Below are positions 23,628 to 31,898 of a stretch of 64,000 nucleotides of DNA, in pieces. The notes below the pieces were generated by a model that did not search any database, was not told where the DNA came from, and worked only from the letters and a program-made list of their open reading frames with translations. Every line of letters begins with the position of its first letter. Within the stretch, counting starts at the first letter, position 1. The DNA is from Romanomermis culicivorax. Its lineage: Eukaryota > Nematoda > Enoplea > Mermithida > Mermithidae. The DNA lies in NCBI GenBank assembly GCA_963922205.1, contig CAWUHX010000031.1, forward strand, positions 1,054,001 to 1,118,000, in the 5' to 3' direction. A program made the position numbers and the translations under genes.

Positions 23628-23684
23628 GTTATCAAATGCCATGCTTTGATCAAAGTCGCCCCTTCACCTTTTGTACTTATGTAT

Positions 23685-23920
23685 CATACCCGTACTTGGA
23701 GGGGGGTTGGGGGGGACCCCCCCCCCCAACTTGGCCAACCCTGTACCCAAAATCATTTCCCCCCAAACCCCCTCCCCAGTTGGGAAAAAATTAAAAAAAT
23801 TTTCAAAAAAGTGCATGTTTTTTGGCCTTTTTTGGGAGAAATTTCGACTTTTTCCTCCCCCCCCCCAAAATGTCGGATTTACCCCCCCCCCCCCCACTGG
23901 ACGGAGGTCTTACAGGTATG
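23685..23920 (-). mobile_element. hAT-like MITE, family A, inverted copy
   Basis: Same family as 9819-10016, in opposite orientation; ends CATACCCGTACTTGG and TACAGGTATG. Target duplication TTATGTAT/TTAAGTAT (7 of 8). It contains C runs up to 15 bases, which produce long spurious proline/glycine frames. Confidence 0.85.
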
Positions 23921-24708
23921 TTAAGTATATTTAAGAACAACCTAAGGACTAGAGAAAATAAAGTAGAAAATTATGTAAATTTTCGATCGAAACATTGTAC
24001 CATTATCAACGATATCGGTTTTTCTATTTGAATCAATTAAACAAAAAAGTAAGAATTCCAGTCTGACTGAATTAGCAGAGAATATTCAGAATTTCTTTTC
24101 ACTCACCAGTCTTGAAAGCCTATAAAGTTTGCTGCAACAATACTAATTCACTGTTCGGAGAGGAATCATTCGCGTTCGGGTCAAATGTACGAATAGGAAA
24201 TATTATTCATTGACTCGGCGCGAAGCGCCGAAAATTTTTTACATTTTCAGCCCCTAAAACGTCTAAAAATCAAGGAAATTTTATGTTTGACCCGCCAAAA
24301 TTTTTGTGCCAACTGGCAAAAACGCTCAAAATATTTTGTGCTATTCTAAATTTTTTTGTGCCAAAAACCATGTTTTGGAACAAAAAACACTCTTAGCATG
24401 CCCCATATAAAGAATAGTGCTTTTTTTGGCAGAGATTTCGAGTTGCCATGCTTTGGACCAATTGAAAATTTGATCAAGATCATTTTGAAGAATTTTACAG
24501 TGTGTGGAGGTGTCGAAAATTTTGACATCATCATTAAAAAGATAAACATCAGATTTTATTTAGTGTATCTGGATTCTGGAAGGTCGCGTGTTGGACCTCC
24601 TTACACCAAAATGCATCTTTTCAATATGAAAACCCCAAATTTTTCTTCCACATTTGTGGAAAGACCTCAAAATTTTTTTTCACATTCCAGATTTTTTTCC
24701 ACATTCAT

Positions 24709-24947
24709 CATACCTGTAAGACCTCCGACCAGTTGGGGGGGGGGGGGGTAAATCCGAAATTTTGGGGGGGGGGGGTAGGAAAAAGTCGAAATTTTTCCCA
24801 AAAAAGGCCAAAAAACATACACTTTTTGGCAAATTTTTTTAATTTTTTCCCAACTGGGGGGGGGGTTGGGGGGGGAAATGATTTTGGGTATAGGGTTGGC
24901 CGAGTTGGGGGGGTCCCCCCCCCAACCCCATCCCAAGTACAGGTATG
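24709..24947 (+). mobile_element. hAT-like MITE, family A, copy 3
   Basis: Perfect termini CATACCTGTA/TACAGGTATG. Target duplication ACATTCAT/ACATTCGT (7 of 8). Four G runs of 8-12 bases. It lies about 450 bp upstream of the pinin-like gene. Confidence 0.88.
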
Positions 24948-25392
24948 ACATTCGTAGCGCAAATGTGGAAAAAAACAGTGCGCGAAAGAGCTTTTCTTTT
25001 CATCCGGATGTTTTATACAGTAGTACTGGTTTCGAGTTCGACTAAAGCTGTGACTGTAATTACTTACAGAACTGACAAAATTCACCTTGACGCAGATCGT
25101 TTTCTACATACCATAATTACATACATTCTGTAAAATCACCGAAGCTTCGTCTTTCCTGACATCTAACTGAGGAAATATTCTTGATTTCTTTCCTTATCTA
25201 TTTGATCTGTTGTACTTGTAGATCATAAGTATAGGACGAGACATGAATTGTTACTGTATTCGTCGAAAAACTGATGCATTTTTTCTTGCCTCACTCTGTC
25301 AGAATTTTTAAGTTATTTGAATTTAACCACTCATAACAGAATTCGGATCCCTGATATCACCTTGGATTCGTTTCTTGGTATATCCTTCGAGT

Positions 25393-26676
25393 ATGACTGA
25401 AATAATAATCTCCAACGGAGGTTTGAGCGCCAAATTGGACGAAGATTTGATTAAAGCTCGAGAATCGCTACGCTCAATCGAAGAAGGCATTCGTTCGTTG
25501 AATGGTCGTCCGGAATTCAACAACAATTTCAGTAATAATTATAATAATAACCAAATGATGAGTTCCACTCGCTATCGACAATCGACAAATCTACCCATTA
25601 AACGTCGGTTAGGTTCGTCAAATTTTAACAACGTCGGCGACGATTATTTCCAAAATTCTTTCGACCTACCACCCGCCGCCAAACAAAAATTCGTCGACGA
25701 TTCATTTTCGGACTTTAAGCCGTCTATAGCCTCGAGCGTCAACGTTACCGTCAAAGAAGTGAAAAGTCGCGAAAGAGCCATTGCCGAACTCAAGGAGACG
25801 GAGAAAACGGACAATCGTACGCGTAATCGACGCATGTTCGGACTTTTGTTAGGAACGTTGGAAAAATTTAAAAAGGAGGAGGACGGTAAACAACATTTCC
25901 GCGATCAGGAACGTCGCCAAAAAGAGATCGATCAGAAATTAGAGGACGCTAAACGTAAAGATCAAATGGATTTACGGCGGGAAAGGGAAAAATTGATAGA
26001 AAAGAAACGTAAGCAGCAACAAGAATTGCGACTTTTACAACGAAAAAAGGCCGTCATCAGCGCAACCGAAAATCAAATCCAACTCCTACATCGTTTTCAA
26101 AATTTTATTCAAACGCAGACTAAACCGCCGATATTTTTCATGCCCGCCAAGCACACTATTCGTACAATCGAATTGCAGAAAAAGTCGCAAAAACGTCTCG
26201 AAGAAATGATAAAGCGTAAAAAAGAAGAATTGGAGCAAGAATTGAAGTCGATAGATAGTAATTTACGCAATGAATCGGGTGACGAAAACGACGAGAATTT
26301 GGATGACGTCGACGAAATTTTAGTCAATCGAAATTTAAAATCTACGATTAACGACCCCAGTAAAGGAATCAAAGGAGATACTTCGCGCAAAAACGGCGAA
26401 AATGTCGATGACGATAAAGATAAGTTATTCGCCGAAGCTCATAAAGAACTTTTAACCGAGGCGGCTAAAATCGACGACGTTTTAAATTTGATGCCCGGCG
26501 GTGGCGACGATGACGACGTGGAGGACGAATTGGACGGAAAGAAAGTTGAAAAAGGTGAGATTACGATGATGACGACGAATGAAACAAAATCCGAGAAAAA
26601 TATCGCAGCGGAGGCCAGTCAAGAAGTTGTCGAAAAACCAAAGTCGATAACTGAAGAAGAGCAAGTTGAAGGTTAA
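25393..26676 (+). CDS. PNN: Pinin (PNN) orthologue, single coding exon
   Basis: The 427-aa product starts with the pinin N-terminal coiled-coil motif (ARESLRSIEEGIRSLNGR, residues 22-39). It then has the pinin/SDK/memA core (RNRRMFGLLLGTLEKFK at 144-160), a long charged coiled coil (about 160-225), the conserved TQTKPPIFFMPAKH segment (231-244) and an acidic C-terminus. Vertebrate pinin is a nuclear speckle protein of the exon-junction/ASAP-PSAP splicing network and also occurs at desmosomes. The copy is shorter than the vertebrate protein, lacking the RS-rich tail. The ATG at 25393 was preferred over upstream non-ATG codons because the family motif begins just after. It has no intron within the CDS; an acceptor-like CAG at 25338-25340 suggests a 5' UTR intron. 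A functional gene is favoured over a retrocopy because the frame is intact and no poly(A) tract follows. Confidence 0.93.
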   Translation: MTEIIISNGGLSAKLDEDLIKARESLRSIEEGIRSLNGRPEFNNNFSNNYNNNQMMSSTRYRQSTNLPIKRRLGSSNFNNVGDDYFQNSFDLPPAAKQKFVDDSFSDFKPSIASSVNVTVKEVKSRERAIAELKETEKTDNRTRNRRMFGLLLGTLEKFKKEEDGKQHFRDQERRQKEIDQKLEDAKRKDQMDLRREREKLIEKKRKQQQELRLLQRKKAVISATENQIQLLHRFQNFIQTQTKPPIFFMPAKHTIRTIELQKKSQKRLEEMIKRKKEELEQELKSIDSNLRNESGDENDENLDDVDEILVNRNLKSTINDPSKGIKGDTSRKNGENVDDDKDKLFAEAHKELLTEAAKIDDVLNLMPGGGDDDDVEDELDGKKVEKGEITMMTTNETKSEKNIAAEASQEVVEKPKSITEEEQVEG

Positions 26677-26768
26677 AAGCCTATTTTCATTATTGTTTCC
26701 GAATGAAGTTTTCAAAAACTACAAAAATTGTTGTAAATTTTTTTGTCCGACCTGTGTTTTTACTCTTT

Positions 26769-26774
26769 AATAAA
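26769..26774 (+). promoter_or_regulatory. Poly(A) signal of the pinin-like gene
   Basis: AATAAA lies about 95 bases after the stop codon, the first such hexamer downstream. Confidence 0.6.
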
Positions 26775-27033
26775 TTTTTTGAAAAAAAGAATTCTGCGTC
26801 CTGGAAAGCCTGGTTACGTTGTCACTTTTTTCAGGGATCTTCCTTGTGTTTTTGTTTATTCACTTTCACTTCTCATATGCATTTGGAACAAAAATGTTAT
26901 TCTGTGGTTATTTAATTTATCTAGAGTTTGCGAAACCCCGGGGCGCGGCTTCCCACTCACGTGTACATTTTTAGTTTTGTTGAAAAATTTCGACGCATCC
27001 AATATTGTCGCATAAGAAAGTCTCTGTCCTCGA

Positions 27034-27275
27034 CCATATATTTACATAGGAGTTAGGAGCTAAACCCTCTTACCTGTGACCCCGGACACCCCACTGGCCC
27101 GAAAAAGAGCGTCAAACACTCCCTGAACTTTTTTCAAGACAGTTTTTTCATGGTTAGTTTGTCTTTAAAAAATGCTCGTGGAGTTCTGTTTCGTTTTTTT
27201 TGCTGACCCACCACCATTACCCTCGATAAAAATTTCCAGGACTCCATACTGGAAAATTTTTGCAGTGCATGTCCG
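27034..27275 (-). mobile_element. hAT-like MITE, family B, old inverted copy
   Basis: It shares the family-B blocks (CTGTGACCCCGG, CAAACACTCCCTGAAC, GTGCATGTCCG) in inverted orientation. The target duplication is no longer clear, so the ends are approximate. Confidence 0.6.
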
Positions 27276-27531
27276 TCTCCTACGTATTTTATACATTTTC
27301 AACAGCGAACAGATGAAGGCAAGTTCAATTCAAAAAAATTTGTAGGCTTATTTCCGTGATCAATAATAATTTTCTCCAATAACCTTGTCGAATTCACCTC
27401 ACATGTCGACGCAGATCAATCCAAGTCAGATTATGCCTGATTTTTTCATTTAGATTCGATGTTGATGTGCTAGGAATTTTGGAATGAAGACATCTGTCTT
27501 CTTTCGAGTATGATGGACTACGTGCCCCCAT

Positions 27532-27761
27532 TGTACATGCACATTAAGGGGTGTAAACCCTCCTACCTGAGACCGTGGCCCGAAAAAAATCGTCAAACAC
27601 CCCCCCCCCTGAAATTTTTACATGACTTGATGATTTTTATGCATCATTTTGCCTGAAAAACATGCTTACGGGACTTTTTTTGTTTTTTTTTCACTCGACC
27701 ACCCCCTTGATAAAAAGTCTGAGGAGCCTCCCCTCTGGAAAATTCTTGCCGTGCATGTATG
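27532..27761 (-). mobile_element. hAT-like MITE, family B, inverted copy
   Basis: Ends TGTACATGCACATTAAGG and GCCGTGCATGTATG. Target duplication GCCCCCAT/GTCCCCAT (7 of 8). Confidence 0.8.
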
Positions 27762-28094
27762 GTCCCCATTATGACCAGGACTATGATTCCCCAAAAGAGC
27801 GATTTTCAATGAACAAAATTTGATAGCATGGTGTCTAAAAAGCAAGTACTTGGAACGGTGCAAAAATTTTTTGACTGATGTTATTGTTTTTGCCTTCTAT
27901 TTCGTTTCTATGTCTCTTTCTCATTGTTTCCTTTCCACTCCTGTTTTTACAGTCTTCTCGTTGTTTGCTTTTTTTGATTTTTAATCTATTAGTTTCCATT
28001 TTACTTCCTTTTTCCCCAGTTCGTATTCTCGTCTTTTCGCCTCATCGTTATTTGATTGCCTCTATCAGCAGTGGAGGACTTGTGGTGTCGTTAT

Positions 28095-28347
28095 CGGACA
28101 TATACGGCGAGAATTTTCCAGGGGAAAGGTTCCTCGCATTTTTTATCGGGGGGGGGGGGGGGGTGAGGGGTGGTTGAGCAAAAAAACAATAAAAGGGGTT
28201 CCACGAGCATGTTTTTCATACAAAATATGCAAAAAAATTATCACAAAAGTCTTTGAAAAAGTTCAGGGGTAGTGTTGGACGACTTTTTTAAGGTCATTGG
28301 GTGTCAAGGTCTCCAGTAGGAGGGTTACCCACGTATTTGCATGTATG
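28095..28347 (+). mobile_element. hAT-like MITE, family B, copy 5
   Basis: It starts CGGACATATACGGCGAG, has a 15-base G run near 28149, and ends TTTGCATGTATG. The target duplication is not clear. It sits 42 bp from the edge of the large LTR retrotransposon. Confidence 0.7.
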
Positions 28348-28389
28348 GTTATTGTACATGGCTCGGAACATGACGACTCTCGGGGCTAT

Positions 28390-28977
28390 TGTCGTGCGTG
28401 AGAAAGTAGAAGCGTAGACGACGGAACGCAGATGAGAATTTAAGCTGTATAGCTCAACGATTTATCGCGCGTTTTAGAAGAGACGTACGGAACGTAGAAG
28501 AGCGTGCGGAACGCTGTAGACGAAACACTCGGAGTGTTTTACGGAATTAATGCAACGATAGTCAAACGCAGGAGATTGACGGGCTCGTAGAGAGCGCTGT
28601 GTCAATTTTATCCAGGGATCTTCGCTCAGGTCGTCAAAGGTTTTCGGATGCCGAAAACTCGCGCCGTATATTCGTAACCGCTTAGGAGTTTCACTCGCTC
28701 ACTCAAACTATTTTCCAAATAGTTTGACTCAACTTAAAACACACTTTTCACACAATTTACTAATGTACAAAGCCGCCACACACTTTTTCAGACAAACGCC
28801 AAAACACAACCGTTTGGCTACAGTACAACGCAAGAACTAGTGAAAACACTTTCATAATTTCTTCACGTTATAGCCACGCCTCTTCAGTGGTCTCGTCGCG
28901 ATCTTTCCAATTCAAACTTGCCGATCTTTTTCGCAAACGACACGAGCTTTACAAATACATCAAATCGCTCCACAACA
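28390..28977 (-). repeat. 3' LTR of the large retrotransposon (588 bp)
   Basis: It starts TGTCGTGCGTGAG and ends CGCTCCACAACA on the + strand, with TGT/ACA termini. It pairs base for base with 40039-40626 apart from about 11 substitutions and no indels. Confidence 0.96.
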
Positions 28978-28991
28978 CTCCTCCCCCTTTC
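28978..28991 (-). promoter_or_regulatory. Polypurine tract
   Basis: On the minus strand GAAAGGGGGAGGAG directly precedes the 3' LTR. This is the expected plus-strand primer site and confirms the direction of the element. Confidence 0.88.
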
Positions 28992-29324
28992 GATCTAAAT
29001 CGCCTCAAGCGATTTCGACGTGTCGTGGTGAATTGGCGTATTGATCGAATGAGAGCATTTAGCTCGTTTTGGGCAAGTTTCTTTCGACGGTTTGTCATTC
29101 TCGCTTTTCTACTCTGCGGCACATACTACACAAACAAAGAAAATTTAAACAATGTTATCACAAAAAATGTTACGGCACAAAGTGATGAGCAAATGAAAAC
29201 TAGTATTTAGCACCGAGAAATTTAAAATTTTTAGAGATTTCAAAGAAAAGATTCTAGTGGAAAAAGAATAAACTAGTGAAAGGAAATGAGATGCGTTAGC
29301 ATCGTGATACTTATCCATTTTGAC
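28992..29324 (-). other. 3' untranslated segment of the retrotransposon
   Basis: Between the end of the last accessory ORF and the PPT. It has no conserved frame on the minus strand; the + strand frame here runs across the LTR edge and is not a gene. Confidence 0.5.
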
Positions 29325-30344
29325 TCATTTCGGCGGAAATCCGCGACCTTTAGGCAAAACTTTGACCGGGGTTTTGCTCGCTTTCAGAATACCCGGCGGA
29401 GGCATCTGTATCGATTGACTCGTGGTCGGTGCTCGCGGGGCCAAAGCTCGCTGCGCGGCTCCAAGCGAGGTTCTCACTCCAACCATCGACGGTTGAGTTG
29501 TCGCTGTCATTGCCATAGTGATGATCGGGGCCGGTGTCATTTGGTACTTTGGCGGTACGGCCGCTTTTGCCATGGCTTGGGCGTCTTTCTTTTTCTTTTC
29601 TTCGGCTCGCTTGTCCATTTCGATTTGATACTCGCGATGTATATCTCGGATGATACCCTTTCTTTCTTCAGTTGCCGGATAATTCGGGGCTCGCGTGTCG
29701 GTGAGGCATTGCAAGATGTAGCGTAGAGCCATCGAATACGAATTATCGGTAGTTTTGTAGTCGTAGGCTTGTCTGGCGTGGAAGAGGAACAGCGTGAGCT
29801 GTGTTATCACGATTGCGTTTTCAGCGCCGTAATACTTATAGTAATCGCACATCCAACTTAGAAGAACTGCAGTGAGTTCTTCTGTGCAATGCGGATCTCG
29901 TCGCAAATATCGCGCTTGAAAATAGTCAGGAAAGTCCTGAGCTATTTGTTGCGAAGCCGCGGTGGCTTGACGTAAAATTACGGAATCGAAATCCAAATGG
30001 GCTCGATTGAAGTAATTAATGATAATTACGTCATTGGTCGTTCTCGGTTGGATTTGAGCCGTAATAGGTGCTGTAGGTACGCTAGGGTACCGTTCTTCCG
30101 GCGGTGTACAATGTCTACCGTGTCGTCGATGTGCAACTTTGTATTCTCGGACGGTTCGTTGTGACTTTTGTTGTTCGCTGGCCGTTTCCGCTTGCTGCGA
30201 CGTTGTTGGTTCGTCGATCATTGGTTCGGAGCCAGCCGTCGGAGGCTGTTGGCTCTCTAACTGTTCTTTTTGCAATTGATCGCGTTTCAAGGCGCTAGCC
30301 CATTCAATTCTTTTTTGTGGATCTTTTGATTCGCTAGGATGTTC
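29325..30344 (-). CDS. Accessory ORF C: helical core with basic, Ala/Pro-rich tail
   Basis: About 339 codons that continue the frame of the ORF upstream after its TGA (30347-30345); the first residues after that codon (EHPSESKDPQKRIEWASAL) look like ordinary coding sequence. The N-terminal third is Gln/Glu/Ser-rich. The middle (from NDVIIINYFNRAHLDFD, about 200 residues) is predicted helical with several conserved-looking Trp, Tyr and Cys. The tail is Lys/Glu-rich and then Pro/Ala-rich. No domain was recognised. A separate start codon is not evident (the first in-frame ATG is internal), so it is read either as the C-terminus of a longer protein with the preceding ORF or as a product of stop readthrough. 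It ends 334 bp before the PPT. Confidence 0.6.
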   Translation of the reverse strand, partial: EHPSESKDPQKRIEWASALKRDQLQKEQLESQQPPTAGSEPMIDEPTTSQQAETASEQQKSQRTVREYKVAHRRHGRHCTPPEERYPSVPTAPITAQIQPRTTNDVIIINYFNRAHLDFDSVILRQATAASQQIAQDFPDYFQARYLRRDPHCTEELTAVLLSWMCDYYKYYGAENAIVITQLTLFLFHARQAYDYKTTDNSYSMALRYILQCLTDTRAPNYPATEERKGIIRDIHREYQIEMDKRAEEKKKKDAQAMAKAAVPPKYQMTPAPIITMAMTATTQPSMVGVRTSLGAAQRALAPRAPTTSQSIQMPPPGILKASKTPVKVLPKGRGFPPK

Positions 30345-31898
30345 TCATCTATAATCGCGATCTCGGTGAAATTTTCTAGGACGCTCGTTCGACGCGTATT
30401 CACCATGTCGATATTTTCGACTGTCATAATCATCGCTTTCCTTGCGAGCAGTAGACCGCGAGGGTCGTTCTCGTGACCGTGATCCGGTTTCTTTTCGTTC
30501 TCTACTACGAGTGTCTTCTCGTGATTCGCGACGTTTTTTGGATGGAGGCACGTAATTAGGATCTTCTGGGTGCGTGTCCAGATAATCCTGTATTGTGCGC
30601 AGCTGTTTATCGATAGCATTTCGTCTGCGAAACAGTGAAAACTGATACGCTCTGACGTTGCGAATGGGTACGCCGTGTTCATCGCACAATCGGTCGTCTT
30701 TTACCTCCAAAACTGGAGTGGCTGTTTCGGTACTGATCGGAGTAGAGGTGTCTTCCTCGTTTTTCTTTTGTATTCGATATCGCGTAGGTATGATTTTCGG
30801 AGGTACCATTTTCGTTTCGTCTTCCTCTACGTCTTCCATTCGCGAAACATCATACATCGATGAGGTTTTTACCAACGAGGCTACCTCTTGTATGTTTCGT
30901 TTCTTTATTTCCTCCGATTCCAATTCGAATGTACTGCTCGACAGGTTTTTGGATAGCGGAGTGAACGAGGACGTTGTTTTAGTCATCGTTATAGGTGCAG
31001 TAGTATCAGCTGTGGATACGTCTTCTTCTTCGCTTTCGAGTTGTATGACGTCGGATTCGGACGGTAGTTCCCTTTTTACCGTGAACGATTCTTTGGCGGT
31101 TTGTTTGAGCAACGAATCGACGGCCATTGCCGTTTCCGCATCGAATTCGGTATCCGCGGTGGATTGTGTAGGAGCCTGTGTAGGCGTTTTTGTGGGACTT
31201 TCTCCCGACAATATGGCGGTCGGTATTACGGGCAAATTCGAACTCATTGTTAGAGTATGAATCGGCGGAAAGCAAATGAGTTGTTCGCATTTTCTCGACG
31301 TTAAAATCGGCGAATTGTAAGAAAAGTAGTAATAGGGGTTTTCCCTATACTTCTTTTTCGTTACTAGATCGGTTTCGTTGGAGACAGGAAAACTGTCGTT
31401 TTTGAATATGATTTGTCGCATAAAATATTGATTCGCGTATATCGGTCGTTTACTGTCGCTGCGATTCTTTTCGTTGTAGGGCAAGCGACTAGTCCATTCC
31501 ATTAGTTCGAATTCGAACGTGCCGTCTCGTTTCACCCAATTTTGCTCGCAAATAAGATCTATGTCGATACTGTCACTTTTCGATAACAGTTTCGAGATCT
31601 CATTTTTGAGAATGGCTCGCAATTCCATTTCGGAATGTGGGGAGCAGACGTGAGCGACTAGCGGCATAGTTCCGCGAACAGCATTCATCCATTGATGATG
31701 GTTCGGAACCGAGTAGAGCGGCGTTAGAGCCGGCTTTTCGGCGATCTGATGGTCGCATTTTATTTCGTAGATAGGCCACGTTTCGGGAGGACCGTAGGTA
31801 GTGAACGGATCGTTTACGACTAGTTCGAAATTTATTTGTTTCGCTTCGTCGCTCGTCACCATGTTTTGGTCTATTTCGGAAAGAAATAGCAAAGACAT
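30345..31898 (-). CDS. Accessory ORF B: acidic to RS/RE-rich protein
   Basis: 517 codons from ATG 31898 to TGA 30345. An in-frame TAG just upstream supports this ATG as a real start, unless a frameshift from the overlapping exonuclease frame feeds into it. Residues 1-220 are globular and rich in aromatic residues. Residues 230-370 are Ser/Thr/Glu-rich and low in complexity. The last 80 residues are a basic Arg-Glu-Ser/Arg-Ser run ([19 protein letters not shown]) resembling RS domains or RNA-binding tails. No known domain was found. It overlaps the exonuclease frame by 299 bases in a +1 relation. The TGA end is followed by continuing sense sequence in the same frame. RNA binding or nuclear targeting is inference from composition only. 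Confidence 0.7.
   Translation of the reverse strand: MSLLFLSEIDQNMVTSDEAKQINFELVVNDPFTTYGPPETWPIYEIKCDHQIAEKPALTPLYSVPNHHQWMNAVRGTMPLVAHVCSPHSEMELRAILKNEISKLLSKSDSIDIDLICEQNWVKRDGTFEFELMEWTSRLPYNEKNRSDSKRPIYANQYFMRQIIFKNDSFPVSNETDLVTKKKYRENPYYYFSYNSPILTSRKCEQLICFPPIHTLTMSSNLPVIPTAILSGESPTKTPTQAPTQSTADTEFDAETAMAVDSLLKQTAKESFTVKRELPSESDVIQLESEEEDVSTADTTAPITMTKTTSSFTPLSKNLSSSTFELESEEIKKRNIQEVASLVKTSSMYDVSRMEDVEEDETKMVPPKIIPTRYRIQKKNEEDTSTPISTETATPVLEVKDDRLCDEHGVPIRNVRAYQFSLFRRRNAIDKQLRTIQDYLDTHPEDPNYVPPSKKRRESREDTRSRERKETGSRSRERPSRSTARKESDDYDSRKYRHGEYASNERPRKFHRDRDYR

Noticed and set aside
23646-23934. Several overlapping Pro/Gly-rich open frames
   Set aside because: They arise from the long C/G runs of a family-A MITE and have no start or splice context.
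24667-25085. Minus-strand frames of 94 and 125 codons
   Set aside because: Homopolymer artefacts of the family-A MITE at 24709-24947.
28887-29210. 107-codon + strand frame
   Set aside because: It starts inside the LTR and crosses the PPT, on the wrong strand for the element.
30658-31260. 200-codon + strand frame in the retrotransposon
   Set aside because: Antisense to accessory ORF B; Ser/Val-rich composition mirrors the sense codons.
31600-31898. Downstream end of the exonuclease frame as coding
   Set aside because: From about 31898 the overlapping ORF B frame has the protein-like composition; the other frame becomes Arg/Ser-rich shadow.
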